A DNA stretch of 43,746 bases from Smithella sp. (GCA_018056685.1 JAGPFC010000001.1:196178-239923), one strand, 5' to 3'. Shown: positions 15,620-25,351, counted from the first letter of the stretch. Numbers and translations are program-made. The notes: generated by a model from the letters alone, not told the origin.

Positions 15620-18316
15620 TTACGCAGCTTCCACTTTAACCGCGCAAACCTTGTATTCCGGAATTTTTCCAATCGGATCCAAAGCCGGATTGGTCAGCAG
15701 GTTCACGGAGGCGTCCGCGAAATGGAAGTTCATAAAGATCGAGCCCGGAGCGCTCTTCTTGGTAATGGTTGCCTTGGCTTCCACAGAACCGCGTCGGGAT
15801 GTGACCTTGACCTTCTGGCCTTCGGCGATTTTCAGTTTATCGGCATCGACCGGATTGATTTCCACAAGACTTTCGGGACAGCGTTCGGTAAGCCCTTCCG
15901 CCTTGGTGGTCATGGTGCCTGTGTGGTAATGGTACAGGACGCGTCCGGTGGAAAGCAGGAACGGATACTGTTTATCCGGCAATTCATTGGGTTCGATATA
16001 TTCAATGGCGGTGAACAATCCCAGACCGCGGGAGAATTTGTCCTTGTGCAGGAACTTGGTTCCCTGATGTTCCGGCGTGGGGCACGGCCACTGAATGCCG
16101 CCTTTTTCCAGACGCTCGTAGGAGATGCCCGCGTAGCTGGGGGTGACTTTTGCCACTTCTTCAAAAATTTCTTTGGCGGAAGCGTAGTTCATCGGGTAAC
16201 CGAATTTATTGGAAATGCCACAGATGACTTCCCAGTCGGCCTTGGCTTCACCCGGAGCTTCAACTGCCTTGCGCACGCGCTGGACGCGGCGTTCGGTGTT
16301 GGTGAACGTTCCGTCCTTTTCGGCAAAGCTGGCCACCGGCAGAACGACGTCGGCCAGTTCGGCGGTTTCGGTCATGAATAAATCCTGGACAATCATCAAA
16401 TCCAGCTTTTGAAGTTCTTTTTTCACGTGCTGCAAATCGGGATCGGAAAGCATGGGATTTTCTCCCATGATGTAAATTGCTTTGATATCGCCCTTTCCTG
16501 CCGCCGCCATCATCTCCATGATGGTCAGTCCCGGTTTGGGAGAAAGCTTGGCGTTCCAGGCCGCTTCAAATTTCTTGCGGACATCTTCGTTGGCCACCTG
16601 CTGGTAGGCCGGGTAAACGTTGGGCAGACCGCCCATGTCGCAGGCGCCCTGAACGTTGTTCTGGCCGCGTAAGGGATTCACACCGCCGCCTTCAATGCCG
16701 ACATTGCCGCAAAGCATGGACAGATTGGCCATGCTCTTGACGTTGTCCGTGCCGCTGATGTGCTGGGTAATGCCCATGGCGTAAAGGATGCTGGCCCGGT
16801 TGGCCTGGGCGTACATCCGGGCGGCTTTCTTCAAATCGTCTGCAGGCACACCGGAAATCTTTTCGACTTTTTCCGGCGTGTATTTTTCGACAACCTTCTT
16901 CAAGGCGTCGAAGCCTTCGGTTCTGTCCTTGACGTATTCCTTGGCGTAAAGACCTTCTTTGATAATGACATTTAGCAAACCGTTGACAACAGCGACATCG
17001 GTTCCGGGGTTCTGACGGAGCCAGATATCGGCGTATTTGACGAGATCGATTTCGCGGGGATCAATCACGATCAGTTTGGCGCCGCGCTTGACGGCCCGTT
17101 TAACCTTGGCGCCGATGACCGGATGATTTTCCGTGGTGTTGGTTCCCGTTGCCAGAATCAGGTCGGTATACTCAATTTCATCTATGGAGTTCGTCATTGC
17201 ACCGCTGCCGAATGTGGCGGCCAGACCGGCCACCGTGACAGAGTGTCAAAGCCGGGCACAGTGATCGACATTGTTGGTGCCGATACCGGCTCTCATGAAT
17301 TTCTGGAACAGGTAATTTTCTTCGTTGGTGCAGCGTGCCGAGGCGAGACCGGCAATGCTGTCGGCGCCGTGTTCTTTTTTGATCTTGGTCAGCTTGTCGG
17401 CGATGAACGTAAAGGCTTCATCCCAGGAGGCTTCCTTGAAGTCTTCGTTCTTCTTGTAGCGGATGAGGGGTTTTTTTAGACGATCGGGATGCGCTATGAA
17501 ATCCATGCCGAAACGTCCTTTTACGCAAAGGCTGCCTTCATTGGGCTGGCCGTATTCGCGGTTGCCCATGACCTTAACGATTTTATTATCCTTGGTGTAA
17601 AGATCCATCTGACAGCCGACACCGCAGTAGGTGCAGGTGGTGCGGACTTTGGCAAGTTCCCACGGACGGCCCGCAAATTTCGCCTGCTTGAAGGTGATGG
17701 CGCCGGTGGGGCAAACCTGGACGCACTCGCCGCAGAAATAACAGCTGGAGTCGATGTAATCCGCGTCGAACGCGGGACCGACTTTGGCCCGGTAACTGCG
17801 TTTGGCAAAATCCAGAACTTCGTTCACCTGGATTTCGTTGCAGGCGCGAACGCAGCGGCCGCAGAGGATGCACTTGTTCAGATCACGCATAATCATTTTG
17901 TTGCTGTTATCCAGCGCGTAACCGGGAGTTTTGATTTCAAAACGGGGCTGGTCGATCTTCAACCAGTAAACAAGATTCTGCAATTCGCACTGTCCGTTCT
18001 GTTCGCATCTGAGGCAGTTATGATCGCCCGACGACCACAACAATTCGATAATCATTTTCTGCGCTTTACGCACGGGTTCGCTATTCGTGCGAATAACCAT
18101 ATTCGGACTGACCGGCATGCAGCAGGCGGCCACAAGCGAGCGGGCGCCTTCCTGCTCCACAACACAAACACGGCAGGCGCCGACATTGGTTGTTTTGGCA
18201 TAATGGCAAAGGGTCGGAATAAAAATTCCGTTATCACGGGCGCACTCCAGAATCGTCTGACCGGCAGTCGCCTCAACGTCCTTTCCGTCTATTTTTAAGG
18301 GTACTTTCTTGTCCAT
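15620..18316 (-). CDS. fdhA: Selenocysteine formate dehydrogenase, catalytic subunit 1 (UGA read through at 17246-17248)
   Basis: One 898-residue protein interrupted by an in-frame TGA at codon 357, inside [15 protein letters not shown], the exact place of the Mo/W-bound selenocysteine in formate dehydrogenases. A bacterial SECIS hairpin follows (17216-17234). Domains: NuoG-like 2Fe-2S ([15 protein letters not shown]), His-Cys3 ([13 protein letters not shown]), two 4Fe-4S ([22 protein letters not shown]), a further 4Fe-4S ([12 protein letters not shown]), then the bis-MGD domain. Oxidises formate or reduces CO2. Start: ATG 18316 with GGAG 8 bases ahead; a TTG four codons upstream has no ribosome site. 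No NuoF-like or FdhB partner gene is adjacent. Preceded by a TTGACA-N17-TATAAA promoter and two TGTCA-type operator boxes. Cytoplasmic (no Tat signal). Confidence 0.96.
17216..17234 (-). promoter_or_regulatory. Bacterial SECIS hairpin of fdhA1
   Basis: On the coding strand, 11 bases after the TGA, GGTGGCC and GGCCGCC form a 7-bp stem (one G-U pair) with loop GGTCT, the loop recognised by SelB in Escherichia coli fdhF. The same spacing and loop occur in the second fdhA of this window. Confidence 0.92.
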
Positions 18317-18388
18317 CTCTTTCTCCAATCAATAAATTGTGAATTTTCTTACTTGGCAATTCATAAGAATTATATTTTTTGACGGTTT

Positions 18389-18417
18389 TTTATAGAAGCA
18401 ACGAATATACTTGTCAA
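18389..18417 (-). promoter_or_regulatory. Sigma70-type promoter of fdhA1
   Basis: On the minus strand TTGACA (18417-18412), 17 bases, TATAAA (18394-18389). It directs transcription to fdhA1, with a leader of about 65 bases. Confidence 0.75.
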
Positions 18418-18420
18418 TTC

Positions 18421-18452
18421 TGTCAATAATGACTTATATCAATAATGACATA
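18421..18452. promoter_or_regulatory. Two tandem TGTCA-N4-TGAC operator boxes upstream of the fdhA1 promoter
   Basis: Plus-strand reading: TGTCAATAATGAC (18421-18433) and TATCAATAATGACATA (18437-18452), centres 16 bases apart and just upstream of the -35, the usual place for an activator. The same motif overlaps the modA promoter and occurs in front of the aor operon. Confidence 0.65.
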
Positions 18453-18500
18453 TAATGGGTTTTAAGTTATAAATATTAAATGATTTTGATGAAATTGCCG

Positions 18501-20324
18501 CTACTCGATGACCAGAAACATTTTACAGGACTTGCAGTTACATTCGAGGCGGTAGGTATGATGCGCGTCCTTTAGTATCAGCGGTTCTTTTACAGACCGG
18601 TTCGGGTGCCGCATTTTGGGACACAGGTCCAGTTGATAACGGATACAGTAGCGAGTGGTCATGACCGTTTTCCCCCGAATGTCCGAAAGGGATTCGAAGG
18701 CGGGTTCCTCAACGGTGGCGCCGTGGCGTTCGTAGAATTTTCTGGCCAGGGCGTTATAAACGTTGGCGCGGAAATCCAGTTTCTTTTCAGGGTAGGGCGT
18801 TTCGTTGGGTTGGAAGGTTGTGCGCTGGGGCGAATAAGCAGTTCGCCTGACCACGGTAAGATTATCCAAGACGTCCCGCCGGATGCCGTTCAACAGACCG
18901 GCCGGCATAAACCCTGGTTCAGCGGGCTGAATTGTCAACCGCGTGATCCGAAAAGGCGTGTTGCCAGTTTGAGTCAGGTGTTTTTCAATCTGCTCTCTGG
19001 CGAGATCGCGGTTTCGCGAAGGCTCAGAAAAAACATTTTTGATGACTTCGGCTGTGTTGCCGTCCTCGTCTGTTGCCGTCAGCCGGATGAAGGTATCCTG
19101 CTGAATAAAATCCATTTCCACGCTGACCCGACGGCTGGCAGAGGATTTCTTTAAAAGTCTTGTTAGCGCGATATCGTAGTTGCGGTACAGAAATGTACCG
19201 GTTTTCAGGCCCTTCATGCTGTTGGGATAGATTTTCCCCTTGTCCACCTTGTTCACACGGAATCCGGCCAGGCGATTCTGCGCGTCAAAGAAACAGAGTC
19301 CGTCGCCGTTTTGCAGATCCCGGCGGGCGATTTGAAAATAATTTTTCCCGACCGCGGTAATTTTGCCCAGGGACTGTCCGATGGATTTTTGCGTGTCGAT
19401 GGACGCGATCTTTCCTCTTTCGCCGGAAATAAAGTATTGCGTGTAGTCCCGGTTGAAGGTTCTGCTTACATCCGGCGTGAAAGTCAATTCACTCACGCCG
19501 GAACTGCCGCGTTTATAACCGGAATGACCGCTGATGAATTCATCAATGGCTTGCCGGTAAGCGGCCGTTACATTCTTGACGTATTCCATGCCCTTGTATC
19601 GTCCTTCGATCTTAAAGGAAGTCACCCCGGCCGCGATCAGGTCGGGTAGCCGGTTCAACAGATTCAAATCCTTGAGGGAGAGGAGATATTTGTTTTTCAG
19701 AATCGTGTTGCCGTCGCCGTCTGTCAGGGTGTAGTGGGACCGGCAGGGCTGGGCGCAGACCCCGCGATTGCCGCTGCGTCCCGCGACGGCCTGGCTCATG
19801 TAACATTGTCCGCTGTAGGAAACACACAGGGCGCCGTGCACAAAGGCTTCCAGTTCTATCTTTTTGGCCTGTCGGCGAATGGCGGCAATTTCGGAAAGCG
19901 ATAATTCTCTCGCCAGAATCACCCGCTGAAATCCAGTCTGCTCCAGAAAGCGTATTTTCTCCGGCGTGTCGTTGTGCATCTGCGTACTGGCGATCAGCGG
20001 AATCGGCGGGAGATCAAGCTCCAGCAGGCCGGCATCCTGAATAATCAGGCCATCGGCTCCCGATTCGTAAATTTTCCGGATCATGTCCAGCGCCCGGGGA
20101 ATTTCCCGATCCGTCAGAATGGTATTGAGCGCCACGTAAACCTTGGCGTAATAAAAATGCGCGTGCCCGATCAGGCGGGCCATGTCGGCAATGCTCACAC
20201 CCGCGTCGGCCCGGGAGCTGAATTGCGGCGCGCCGACATAAACGGCATCTGCGCCGTGATCAATGGCGGCCATTCCGATTTCGGCCGTGCCGGCAGGTGA
20301 AAGCAATTCCAGTGTCGTGACCAT
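18501..20324 (-). CDS. U32 family protein (RlhA/YdcP-like), copy 1
   Basis: 607 residues. N-terminal TIM-like U32 domain: LELLSPAGTAEIGMAAIDHG, ADAVYVGAPQFSSRA, KVYVALNTILTD, IASTQMHNDT, RELSLSEI. Iron-sulfur/cysteine segment: FVHGALCVSYSGQCYMS followed by GNRGVCAQPCRSHY. C-terminal domain with TTRYCIRYQLDLCP and CNCKSCKM. U32 proteins of this length include RlhA, which together with prephenate-dependent chemistry hydroxylates C2501 of 23S rRNA; others are called collagenase-like peptidases. RNA hydroxylase is the likelier role. GGAGAGG precedes the ATG. The nucleotide N-hydrolase gene lies 110 bases upstream on the same strand, the same pair order as at 40238-42514. About three quarters of residues match the second copy by eye. 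Confidence 0.88.
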   Translation of the reverse strand: MVTTLELLSPAGTAEIGMAAIDHGADAVYVGAPQFSSRADAGVSIADMARLIGHAHFYYAKVYVALNTILTDREIPRALDMIRKIYESGADGLIIQDAGLLELDLPPIPLIASTQMHNDTPEKIRFLEQTGFQRVILARELSLSEIAAIRRQAKKIELEAFVHGALCVSYSGQCYMSQAVAGRSGNRGVCAQPCRSHYTLTDGDGNTILKNKYLLSLKDLNLLNRLPDLIAAGVTSFKIEGRYKGMEYVKNVTAAYRQAIDEFISGHSGYKRGSSGVSELTFTPDVSRTFNRDYTQYFISGERGKIASIDTQKSIGQSLGKITAVGKNYFQIARRDLQNGDGLCFFDAQNRLAGFRVNKVDKGKIYPNSMKGLKTGTFLYRNYDIALTRLLKKSSASRRVSVEMDFIQQDTFIRLTATDEDGNTAEVIKNVFSEPSRNRDLAREQIEKHLTQTGNTPFRITRLTIQPAEPGFMPAGLLNGIRRDVLDNLTVVRRTAYSPQRTTFQPNETPYPEKKLDFRANVYNALARKFYERHGATVEEPAFESLSDIRGKTVMTTRYCIRYQLDLCPKMRHPNRSVKEPLILKDAHHTYRLECNCKSCKMFLVIE

Positions 20325-20434
20325 CTACCTCTCCAAAATATTCATACCGACTGTCATCCCGGTTAAGGCCGGATCCAGTTCAATAAGCTCATTTGCGGGT
20401 CTTTAAGTACGCGTTCAGCGCGCATCCTGCATTT

Positions 20435-20866
20435 TTAATTGATTTTACCGTTAACCTTTTTAATAAATTCTTCAATAATTGTTTTTGCTTCGTCCACGGA
20501 GGAATAAGCTGCTGTCTGCATCAGGGGGTTGCCGGCAATCATGGCGGACAAGACGCTCCCCGGTCGGGGACGGTACAGGCACAGCACCGGTTTTTTTATG
20601 GCGGTGGCCCGGCCCAGTTCGTAGCCCACACCCAGAGAAGGCGTCGTAACCTCGGCCACCACCAAGTCGCATTGTGTGAGCCAGGCCATGTCCCGGTCAT
20701 AGATGTAACGATCATCGGGGCCGTCATTGCCTTGTGCGGTAAGAAACGGATCGCCCACATGTTCGGTCAATACGTCGCCGAACGATTGAAGCCATGCGAT
20801 GAGTGCCTGGTATATCGCCGCGTCCTCCCGGCCTGCGCGAATCGCTCCGGCAAAATATATTTTCAT
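20435..20866 (-). CDS. Nucleoside 2-deoxyribosyltransferase / DNPH1-like nucleotide N-hydrolase, copy 1
   Basis: 143 residues from ATG 20866 (GAGGAAATC before it; an ATG 57 bases upstream has no such site). Seen: KIYFAGAIRAGREDAAIYQ, LTEHVGD, DRDMAWLTQCDLVVAEVTTPSLGVGYELGRA and KPVLCLYRP. The FAGAIRxGR start, the catalytic Glu in VAEVTTPSLGVGYELG and the small size match Rcl/DNPH1, which cleaves the glycosidic bond of 2'-deoxynucleoside 5'-monophosphates, notably hydroxymethyl-dUMP in animals. Paired with the U32 gene downstream. A second pair is at 40238-42514. Cytoplasmic. Confidence 0.85.
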   Translation of the reverse strand: MKIYFAGAIRAGREDAAIYQALIAWLQSFGDVLTEHVGDPFLTAQGNDGPDDRYIYDRDMAWLTQCDLVVAEVTTPSLGVGYELGRATAIKKPVLCLYRPRPGSVLSAMIAGNPLMQTAAYSSVDEAKTIIEEFIKKVNGKIN

Positions 20867-20956
20867 GATTTCCTCATTTCGTGTTGCGTGAGCTGTTTCG
20901 AATACTGATACACCGAAGGTCACGCAGGTTCAATATTTATTATGTTCAAGATTCTC

Positions 20957-20985
20957 TTGACATCAGACCTGCTTGCTTATATCCT
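20957..20985 (+). promoter_or_regulatory. Promoter of the marR operon
   Basis: TTGACA (20957-20962), 17 bases, TATCCT (20980-20985). The -10 lies inside the left arm of the operator palindrome, so binding of the repressor would exclude RNA polymerase. Confidence 0.75.
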
Positions 20986-21014
20986 CGCATACAAGTAAAT
21001 TGCATGCGAGGATA
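20980..21014. promoter_or_regulatory. MarR operator palindrome
   Basis: Perfect 11-base arms TATCCTCGCAT (20980-20990) and ATGCGAGGATA (21004-21014) with a 13-base spacer. The left arm covers the -10 box and the right arm carries the ribosome site GAGG three bases before the marR ATG (21017). This fits autorepression by the adjacent MarR protein. Confidence 0.8.
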
Positions 21015-21016
21015 AT

Positions 21017-21439
21017 ATGCAGGAAATAGATTGTATTTTTTTTCAACTGGCCAAGGCCAATCAGCTTGCCAGCAAGTTCCTCTCGCAAAAGGTTTCCGAG
21101 TTGAATCTCACCCCGGTGCAGGCGCTGGTGCTGGGTTTTCTGCATCAGGAAGATCAGATTACATCCGCTGAGCTCGGAAAGAAAACCGGACTGGACAGCG
21201 CGACGCTCACCGGTATTCTGGATCGTCTGGAAGCGGCGGATTGTATCGAGCGCAAAAACAATCCCGAAGACCGGCGTTCCATCCGGATTCATTTAACCCC
21301 GAAGGGGAATGAACTGAGCAGGAAAGCGATCGAAGTAATTGTCGGAGCCAATGTTGAATTTATGCAAAGCCTGACGAAAGAAGAAAAGCGTCATTTATTC
21401 GATATCATCAAAAAACTGCGTCTCAGCATTCCGCGCTGA
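21017..21439 (+). CDS. MarR-family transcriptional regulator
   Basis: 140 residues. Winged helix core: LNLTPVQALVLGFLHQEDQITSAELGKKTGLDSATLTGILDRLEAADCIERKNNPEDRRSIRIHLT, the classic MarR helix-turn-helix plus DRR wing. The N- and C-terminal helices form the dimer interface. The GAGG ribosome site lies inside its own operator. The gene heads an operon with a molybdopterin oxidoreductase (24 bases downstream) and a thioesterase, so its ligand may be the substrate of that oxidoreductase or an acyl-CoA; this is inference. Confidence 0.92.
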   Translation: MQEIDCIFFQLAKANQLASKFLSQKVSELNLTPVQALVLGFLHQEDQITSAELGKKTGLDSATLTGILDRLEAADCIERKNNPEDRRSIRIHLTPKGNELSRKAIEVIVGANVEFMQSLTKEEKRHLFDIIKKLRLSIPR

Positions 21440-21463
21440 TTAAGCCGGAAGATAGGAGCATTT

Positions 21464-23698
21464 ATGGGAACCCTACATAAAACCGGTTGTGTTCTGTGCG
21501 CGCAGAATTGCGGCCTGGAAATTGAAGTGGAAAATAACCGCATGGTTAAGGTCAAACCGGATAAATCCAACGTCAAAAGTGAAGGCTATATCTGTCGCAA
21601 GGGGATGAATGTGGCGTATCACCAGCACAACGCCGACCGCCTGAAATATCCTTTAAAGAAAGTCGGCGATAAATTCGAACGCATATCCTGGGATCAGGCC
21701 ATTGATGAAATTGCCGCCAAAATCAAAAACATTGTCGGTCAGCACGGGCCGCGCTCCTTTGCCTACATGGGCGGCGGCAACCAGAGCTGCCATCTGGAAG
21801 TCGCGTTCGGTGTCTCCCTGATGCGGGGACTGGGTTCGCAGTACCAGTACAGCGCCCTGGCGCAGGAGTTTGCCGGCGCGTTCTGGGTGTGCGGGAGGAC
21901 GCACGGAAAGCAATATCTGCACGATGGCCCGGATATCATGAATACCGATGTTCTTCTGATCTTCGGCTGGAACGGCATGCAAAGCCACCAGATTCCGCAG
22001 GCGCCGCGGCATCTCCAGCGTCTTTCCAAAGATCCGGACAAACTTCTGATTGTCGTTGACCCCCGCGTATCCGAAACCGCGAAAATCGCGGATGTCCATC
22101 TTCAAATCCGTCCCGGCACGGACGCCCTGCTGCTTAAATCCATGATTGCGATTATTCTGAAAGAGGGCTGGACAAATAAAGATTATATGGAAAATCACAC
22201 ATCGGGTTTCGGTGAGGTGAAACATTATTTTGAAAATTTTGATGTCCGCGCGGCCCTAAACGTCTGCGAACTCGATTTTGATCAGGTGTACAAGGTGACC
22301 AAGGCCTACGCCACGCGCAAATCCTCCCTGCGTTACGATCTCGGTATTTTCATGGGACGCCACAGCGGATTGAATTCCTATTTAATCGTTATGCTTCAAT
22401 CCCTATGCGGCAGGCTCTGCGTTCCCGGCGGGAATATCATTCCGGGTCACATCGTGCCCTTCGGTCCCAACACGGATGAACGGGATCCCAAAATCTGGCG
22501 AACCGTAACGACCAACGCCTTCCCTGTTTGCGGATGTTTCCCTCCCAACGTGATGCCGGAAGAAATTCTTTCCGATCATCCCGAGAGACTGCGCGCGGTG
22601 CTGGTGAGCGGTTTGAATCCTTTGCGGTCCTACGCGGATACAACCGCTTATGAAAAAGCGTTTCAGCGTCTGGATCTGTTGGTCACGGTGGAACTGGCGA
22701 TGACGGAAACTGCCGCGCTTTCCCACTACGTACTGCCCGCCCGTTCCGGCTACGAATCGTGGGACGGCACGTTTTTTCCCATCAGTTATCCCGGCATATA
22801 TTTTCAGATGCGCCGGCCGATTATCGAACATGAAGGAGAAGGGCTGGAACAGGGGGAGATCGATCTGCGGCTGGCCGATAAACTCGGTTTGATTCCGCCG
22901 ATCCCCGACCGTCTTTATCAGGCGGCCCATGAGAGTCATGCCGCTTTCGGACAGGCCTTGATGGAGTACGTGATGACGGAACCGAAGGCCATGAAAGTCA
23001 TGCCCTTCATCCTGGGAAAAACGTTGGGCAAGGCCATGGGGTCTGTTCACCTTGCCGCTCTGTGGGGACTGCTTCAGGTTTCTCCCAAATCCTTCCAGGC
23101 AAATGCCGCGCGTGCGGGCTTTCAGCCGGGGCCGATGCTCGGCGAAGAAATCTTCCGGAAGATTTTGGATCATCCCGAAGGCATCTGGGTGGGAAAGGTC
23201 GATGAAGAAAATAATTTCGCGGAAATCAAAACCGCCGACAAAAAAATCAATCTTCTTATTCCTGAACTGCTCGATGAACTGAAATCAATCGAAGCGGCCG
23301 GGGAAGAAGCAGCGTTGGTCATGCCGGCCGAATTTCCGCTTGTGCTGATGGCGGGACGGCATATGTCCATGAACGCCAACACGCTGATGCGCGACCCGGC
23401 ATGGAACGAAGGCAAACGCCCTTGCACGCTGGCCATGCATCCTGACGACGCGGCGGCGTTGAATTTTAAGGACGGACAGCAGGTCAGGGTGACGACAGAA
23501 GCGGGCAGCGAAGAAATTGAACTGGAAATCACGGAGACAGCGCGCAGGGGACATGTGGTGATTCCGCACGGCTTCGGTCTGGTTTACAACGGCGTCAAGT
23601 ACGGCGCGAATGTCAACCGGCTGACCAAGAACACGCACCGCGATCAGTTCGGAACGCCGATTCATCGCTTTGTGCCGTGCCGCGTAGAGGCCATATAA
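21464..23698 (+). CDS. Molybdopterin (Mo/W-bis-MGD) oxidoreductase of unknown substrate
   Basis: 744 residues, DMSO-reductase family. N-terminal 4Fe-4S site: CVLCAQNC..., then YICRKGMNV (CxxCxxxC...C). Core segments include RLKYPLKKVGDKFERISWDQAIDEIA, LLIVVDPRVSETAKIADVHLQIRPGTDALLL and SGLNPLRSYADT; the C-terminal domain starts near PLVLMAGRHMSMNANTLMRDP. At the usual metal-ligand place no Sec or obvious Cys/Ser motif stands out (ALAQEFAGAFWVCGRTHG; the Cys is a candidate). No Tat signal, so cytoplasmic. Expressed with MarR and the thioesterase. Formate dehydrogenase or nitrate reductase labels would be guesses. Confidence 0.88.
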   Translation: MGTLHKTGCVLCAQNCGLEIEVENNRMVKVKPDKSNVKSEGYICRKGMNVAYHQHNADRLKYPLKKVGDKFERISWDQAIDEIAAKIKNIVGQHGPRSFAYMGGGNQSCHLEVAFGVSLMRGLGSQYQYSALAQEFAGAFWVCGRTHGKQYLHDGPDIMNTDVLLIFGWNGMQSHQIPQAPRHLQRLSKDPDKLLIVVDPRVSETAKIADVHLQIRPGTDALLLKSMIAIILKEGWTNKDYMENHTSGFGEVKHYFENFDVRAALNVCELDFDQVYKVTKAYATRKSSLRYDLGIFMGRHSGLNSYLIVMLQSLCGRLCVPGGNIIPGHIVPFGPNTDERDPKIWRTVTTNAFPVCGCFPPNVMPEEILSDHPERLRAVLVSGLNPLRSYADTTAYEKAFQRLDLLVTVELAMTETAALSHYVLPARSGYESWDGTFFPISYPGIYFQMRRPIIEHEGEGLEQGEIDLRLADKLGLIPPIPDRLYQAAHESHAAFGQALMEYVMTEPKAMKVMPFILGKTLGKAMGSVHLAALWGLLQVSPKSFQANAARAGFQPGPMLGEEIFRKILDHPEGIWVGKVDEENNFAEIKTADKKINLLIPELLDELKSIEAAGEEAALVMPAEFPLVLMAGRHMSMNANTLMRDPAWNEGKRPCTLAMHPDDAAALNFKDGQQVRVTTEAGSEEIELEITETARRGHVVIPHGFGLVYNGVKYGANVNRLTKNTHRDQFGTPIHRFVPCRVEAI

Positions 23699-23703
23699 TA
23701 CAG

Positions 23704-23722
23704 GGAGAAAATTATTTTCTCC
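23704..23722 (+). other. Hairpin between the oxidoreductase and the thioesterase
   Basis: GGAGAAAA, TTA, TTTTCTCC: 8-bp stem with a 3-base loop, 5 bases after the stop codon, followed by GAAAAAATTTTATT. It may be a weak terminator or RNA stability element that lowers thioesterase expression. Confidence 0.5.
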
Positions 23723-23758
23723 GAAAAAATTTTATTCAAGGATTTTAACGGAGAGGTT

Positions 23759-24550
23759 ATGAGTCTTTTTGATAAGGATATTCAGATTGAAGATATGGGG
23801 AATTCCTGCTTCGCGGGGACTGTTTCGGATAACTGGTCCGTCAACGGTAATCCCAACGGCGGATACCTCATGGCAATGATCGTCAACGCGATGCTCCGGA
23901 AGAGCGACAAGCAGGCCACGCCGGTTGTTACCGCAAATTATCTATCCCGCTGCGTTCCCGGCGAGATTGAGATTCACGCTTCCGAAATCACCCGTTCACG
24001 TCAATTCACCCGTTTTGAGGCTCGTCTTTTACAGGAAGGCGACGAGAAGATCCGGGCGCTCGGAACATTCGTTTCAGACAATAATGATTGTGCGATAACC
24101 CGCTATGAGTCAAAAGCCCCGGAGCTTGCCCCGATTGACGAATGTGTGCAGATGCCCGTCCCACCGAGATACACTCTTTTCCACAACCTCGAGCTCAGAC
24201 TCGATCCCGCATGCGCCGGATGGATTACCGGAGGAGAACTGACGGATATCTCCCTGAACAAGGGCTATTTCAGGTTTCGCGACGGCCGTCCTGTGGATCT
24301 TTTCGCACTTTTTCTCATCATCGACGCCATGCCACCCGCCGTTATGGCTTCCCAGGGGGTCACCGCCTGGATTCCGACGATCGAGCTTTCCGTGAATATT
24401 AGAAATCTGCCAAAAACGGATCGGCTCAAATGCAGTCTCCGGACACGTTTCATTACCTGTGGAATTCTGGAAGCCGACGGGGAAGTCTGGGATGAAAAAG
24501 GCAACCTCGCCGCAATTTCCCGTCAGATAGCCCAGTTCAAGAAGATATAA
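23759..24550 (+). CDS. Acyl-CoA thioesterase-like protein (TesB-type double hot-dog)
   Basis: 263 residues. N-terminal hot-dog: NWSVNGNPNGGYLMAMIVNAML and PVVTANYLSRCVPGEIEIHASEI; C-terminal hot-dog: RDGRPVDLFALFLIIDAMPPAV and TAWIPTIELSVNIRNLP. The NGG(Y/W) and D..pP/ST layout fits 4HBT_3/TesB-like acyl-CoA thioesterases that hydrolyse acyl-CoA to acid and CoA. GGAGAGG precedes the ATG. Third gene of the MarR operon; it overlaps no neighbour and converges with the DUF364-like gene (4 bases between the ends). Confidence 0.82.
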   Translation: MSLFDKDIQIEDMGNSCFAGTVSDNWSVNGNPNGGYLMAMIVNAMLRKSDKQATPVVTANYLSRCVPGEIEIHASEITRSRQFTRFEARLLQEGDEKIRALGTFVSDNNDCAITRYESKAPELAPIDECVQMPVPPRYTLFHNLELRLDPACAGWITGGELTDISLNKGYFRFRDGRPVDLFALFLIIDAMPPAVMASQGVTAWIPTIELSVNIRNLPKTDRLKCSLRTRFITCGILEADGEVWDEKGNLAAISRQIAQFKKI

Positions 24551-24554
24551 ACTT

Positions 24555-25328
24555 TTAACGGCTCTTGTCAGGCAAGAGCAGGTTCACAAAACGAAGATAG
24601 GGTCTGAGCGCCGGCGTGCCGCCGCCTTCGGAAATAATACGCAGCGCTTTTGCGGCATCGGCGACGATTGAGCCGCCCAGATGGGTAACAGGCGTGTCGT
24701 GGAAGATTTCCGGAACAAGCGGCGTGGAAGGTCCCATCAGAACCACTGATCGCGGCCTGCCCAGCAAGCAGATTGTTTCTTCAAACGTATTGTTCAGAAG
24801 AGTCGTTGCGGTAATAATCGCAACATCGCAGTCTTTGAGCGCCTTTTGTTTTTCTTCTGCCGAGAGCACTTCCAGACGCTCGGGATTTTTTTCAACTACG
24901 GTCAGCGCCGCGCCGGTGGAACGGATCCGTTCGACCAGCGGAGCAAACAGCCCGACCATGGCCACCTTCTCCCCGGGTTGAAGATTCAGGTACGTGGTCG
25001 CTTCGCGGTCTTCGGTATCTCCGCTTTCCGGCAGAACAAGTGCATTGGCCGTCGCCAGACCGATGGCCCTGTGCAGAGCATTTTTTCCGTCAACAAGGTA
25101 TTTCAAAGTGTCAACGACAAATGATCCGGCGTAGGTGCCGGCTTCCTTTAACACCGTGCAACCGCGCGCGGAACTCTCCGGCAGGACGGCAGCCAGACCC
25201 GCCGATCCGTTATCCAGTTTGATCCCCACATAACTCAAACCGATGCGCAAATCAGCAATCCGCAGGTTCTGTGCGGCCGGTTTGATTTTTTCATAGAGGC
25301 GTTTCAGTATGATGCCCGTTTCAAGCAT
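24555..25328 (-). CDS. DUF364/DUF4213-like putative metal-chelating Rossmann protein
   Basis: 257 residues. N-terminal DUF4213-like part (IADLRIGLSYVGIKLDNGSAG...GCTVL) and C-terminal Rossmann-like DUF364 part with KVAMVGLFAPLVERI, TVVEKNPE, DCDVAIITATTLLNNTFEETI, RSVVLMGPSTPLVPEIF and VTHLGGSIVAD. The family is described as putative heavy-metal chelation and is often found with metal or cofactor genes. Last gene of the mod cluster on the minus strand, 23 bases after the FmdE-like gene, so cotranscription is likely; a role in handling molybdate or tungstate is inference. No strong ribosome site. Confidence 0.75.
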   Translation of the reverse strand: MLETGIILKRLYEKIKPAAQNLRIADLRIGLSYVGIKLDNGSAGLAAVLPESSARGCTVLKEAGTYAGSFVVDTLKYLVDGKNALHRAIGLATANALVLPESGDTEDREATTYLNLQPGEKVAMVGLFAPLVERIRSTGAALTVVEKNPERLEVLSAEEKQKALKDCDVAIITATTLLNNTFEETICLLGRPRSVVLMGPSTPLVPEIFHDTPVTHLGGSIVADAAKALRIISEGGGTPALRPYLRFVNLLLPDKSR

Positions 25329-25351
25329 AATAATTTTTAACCAGCAATCGA

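Noticed and set aside
17246..17248. In-frame stop splitting the first formate dehydrogenase into two ORFs
   Set aside because: The TGA is in the Sec position of the family motif and is followed by a SECIS hairpin, so it is recoding and not a pseudogene or frameshift.
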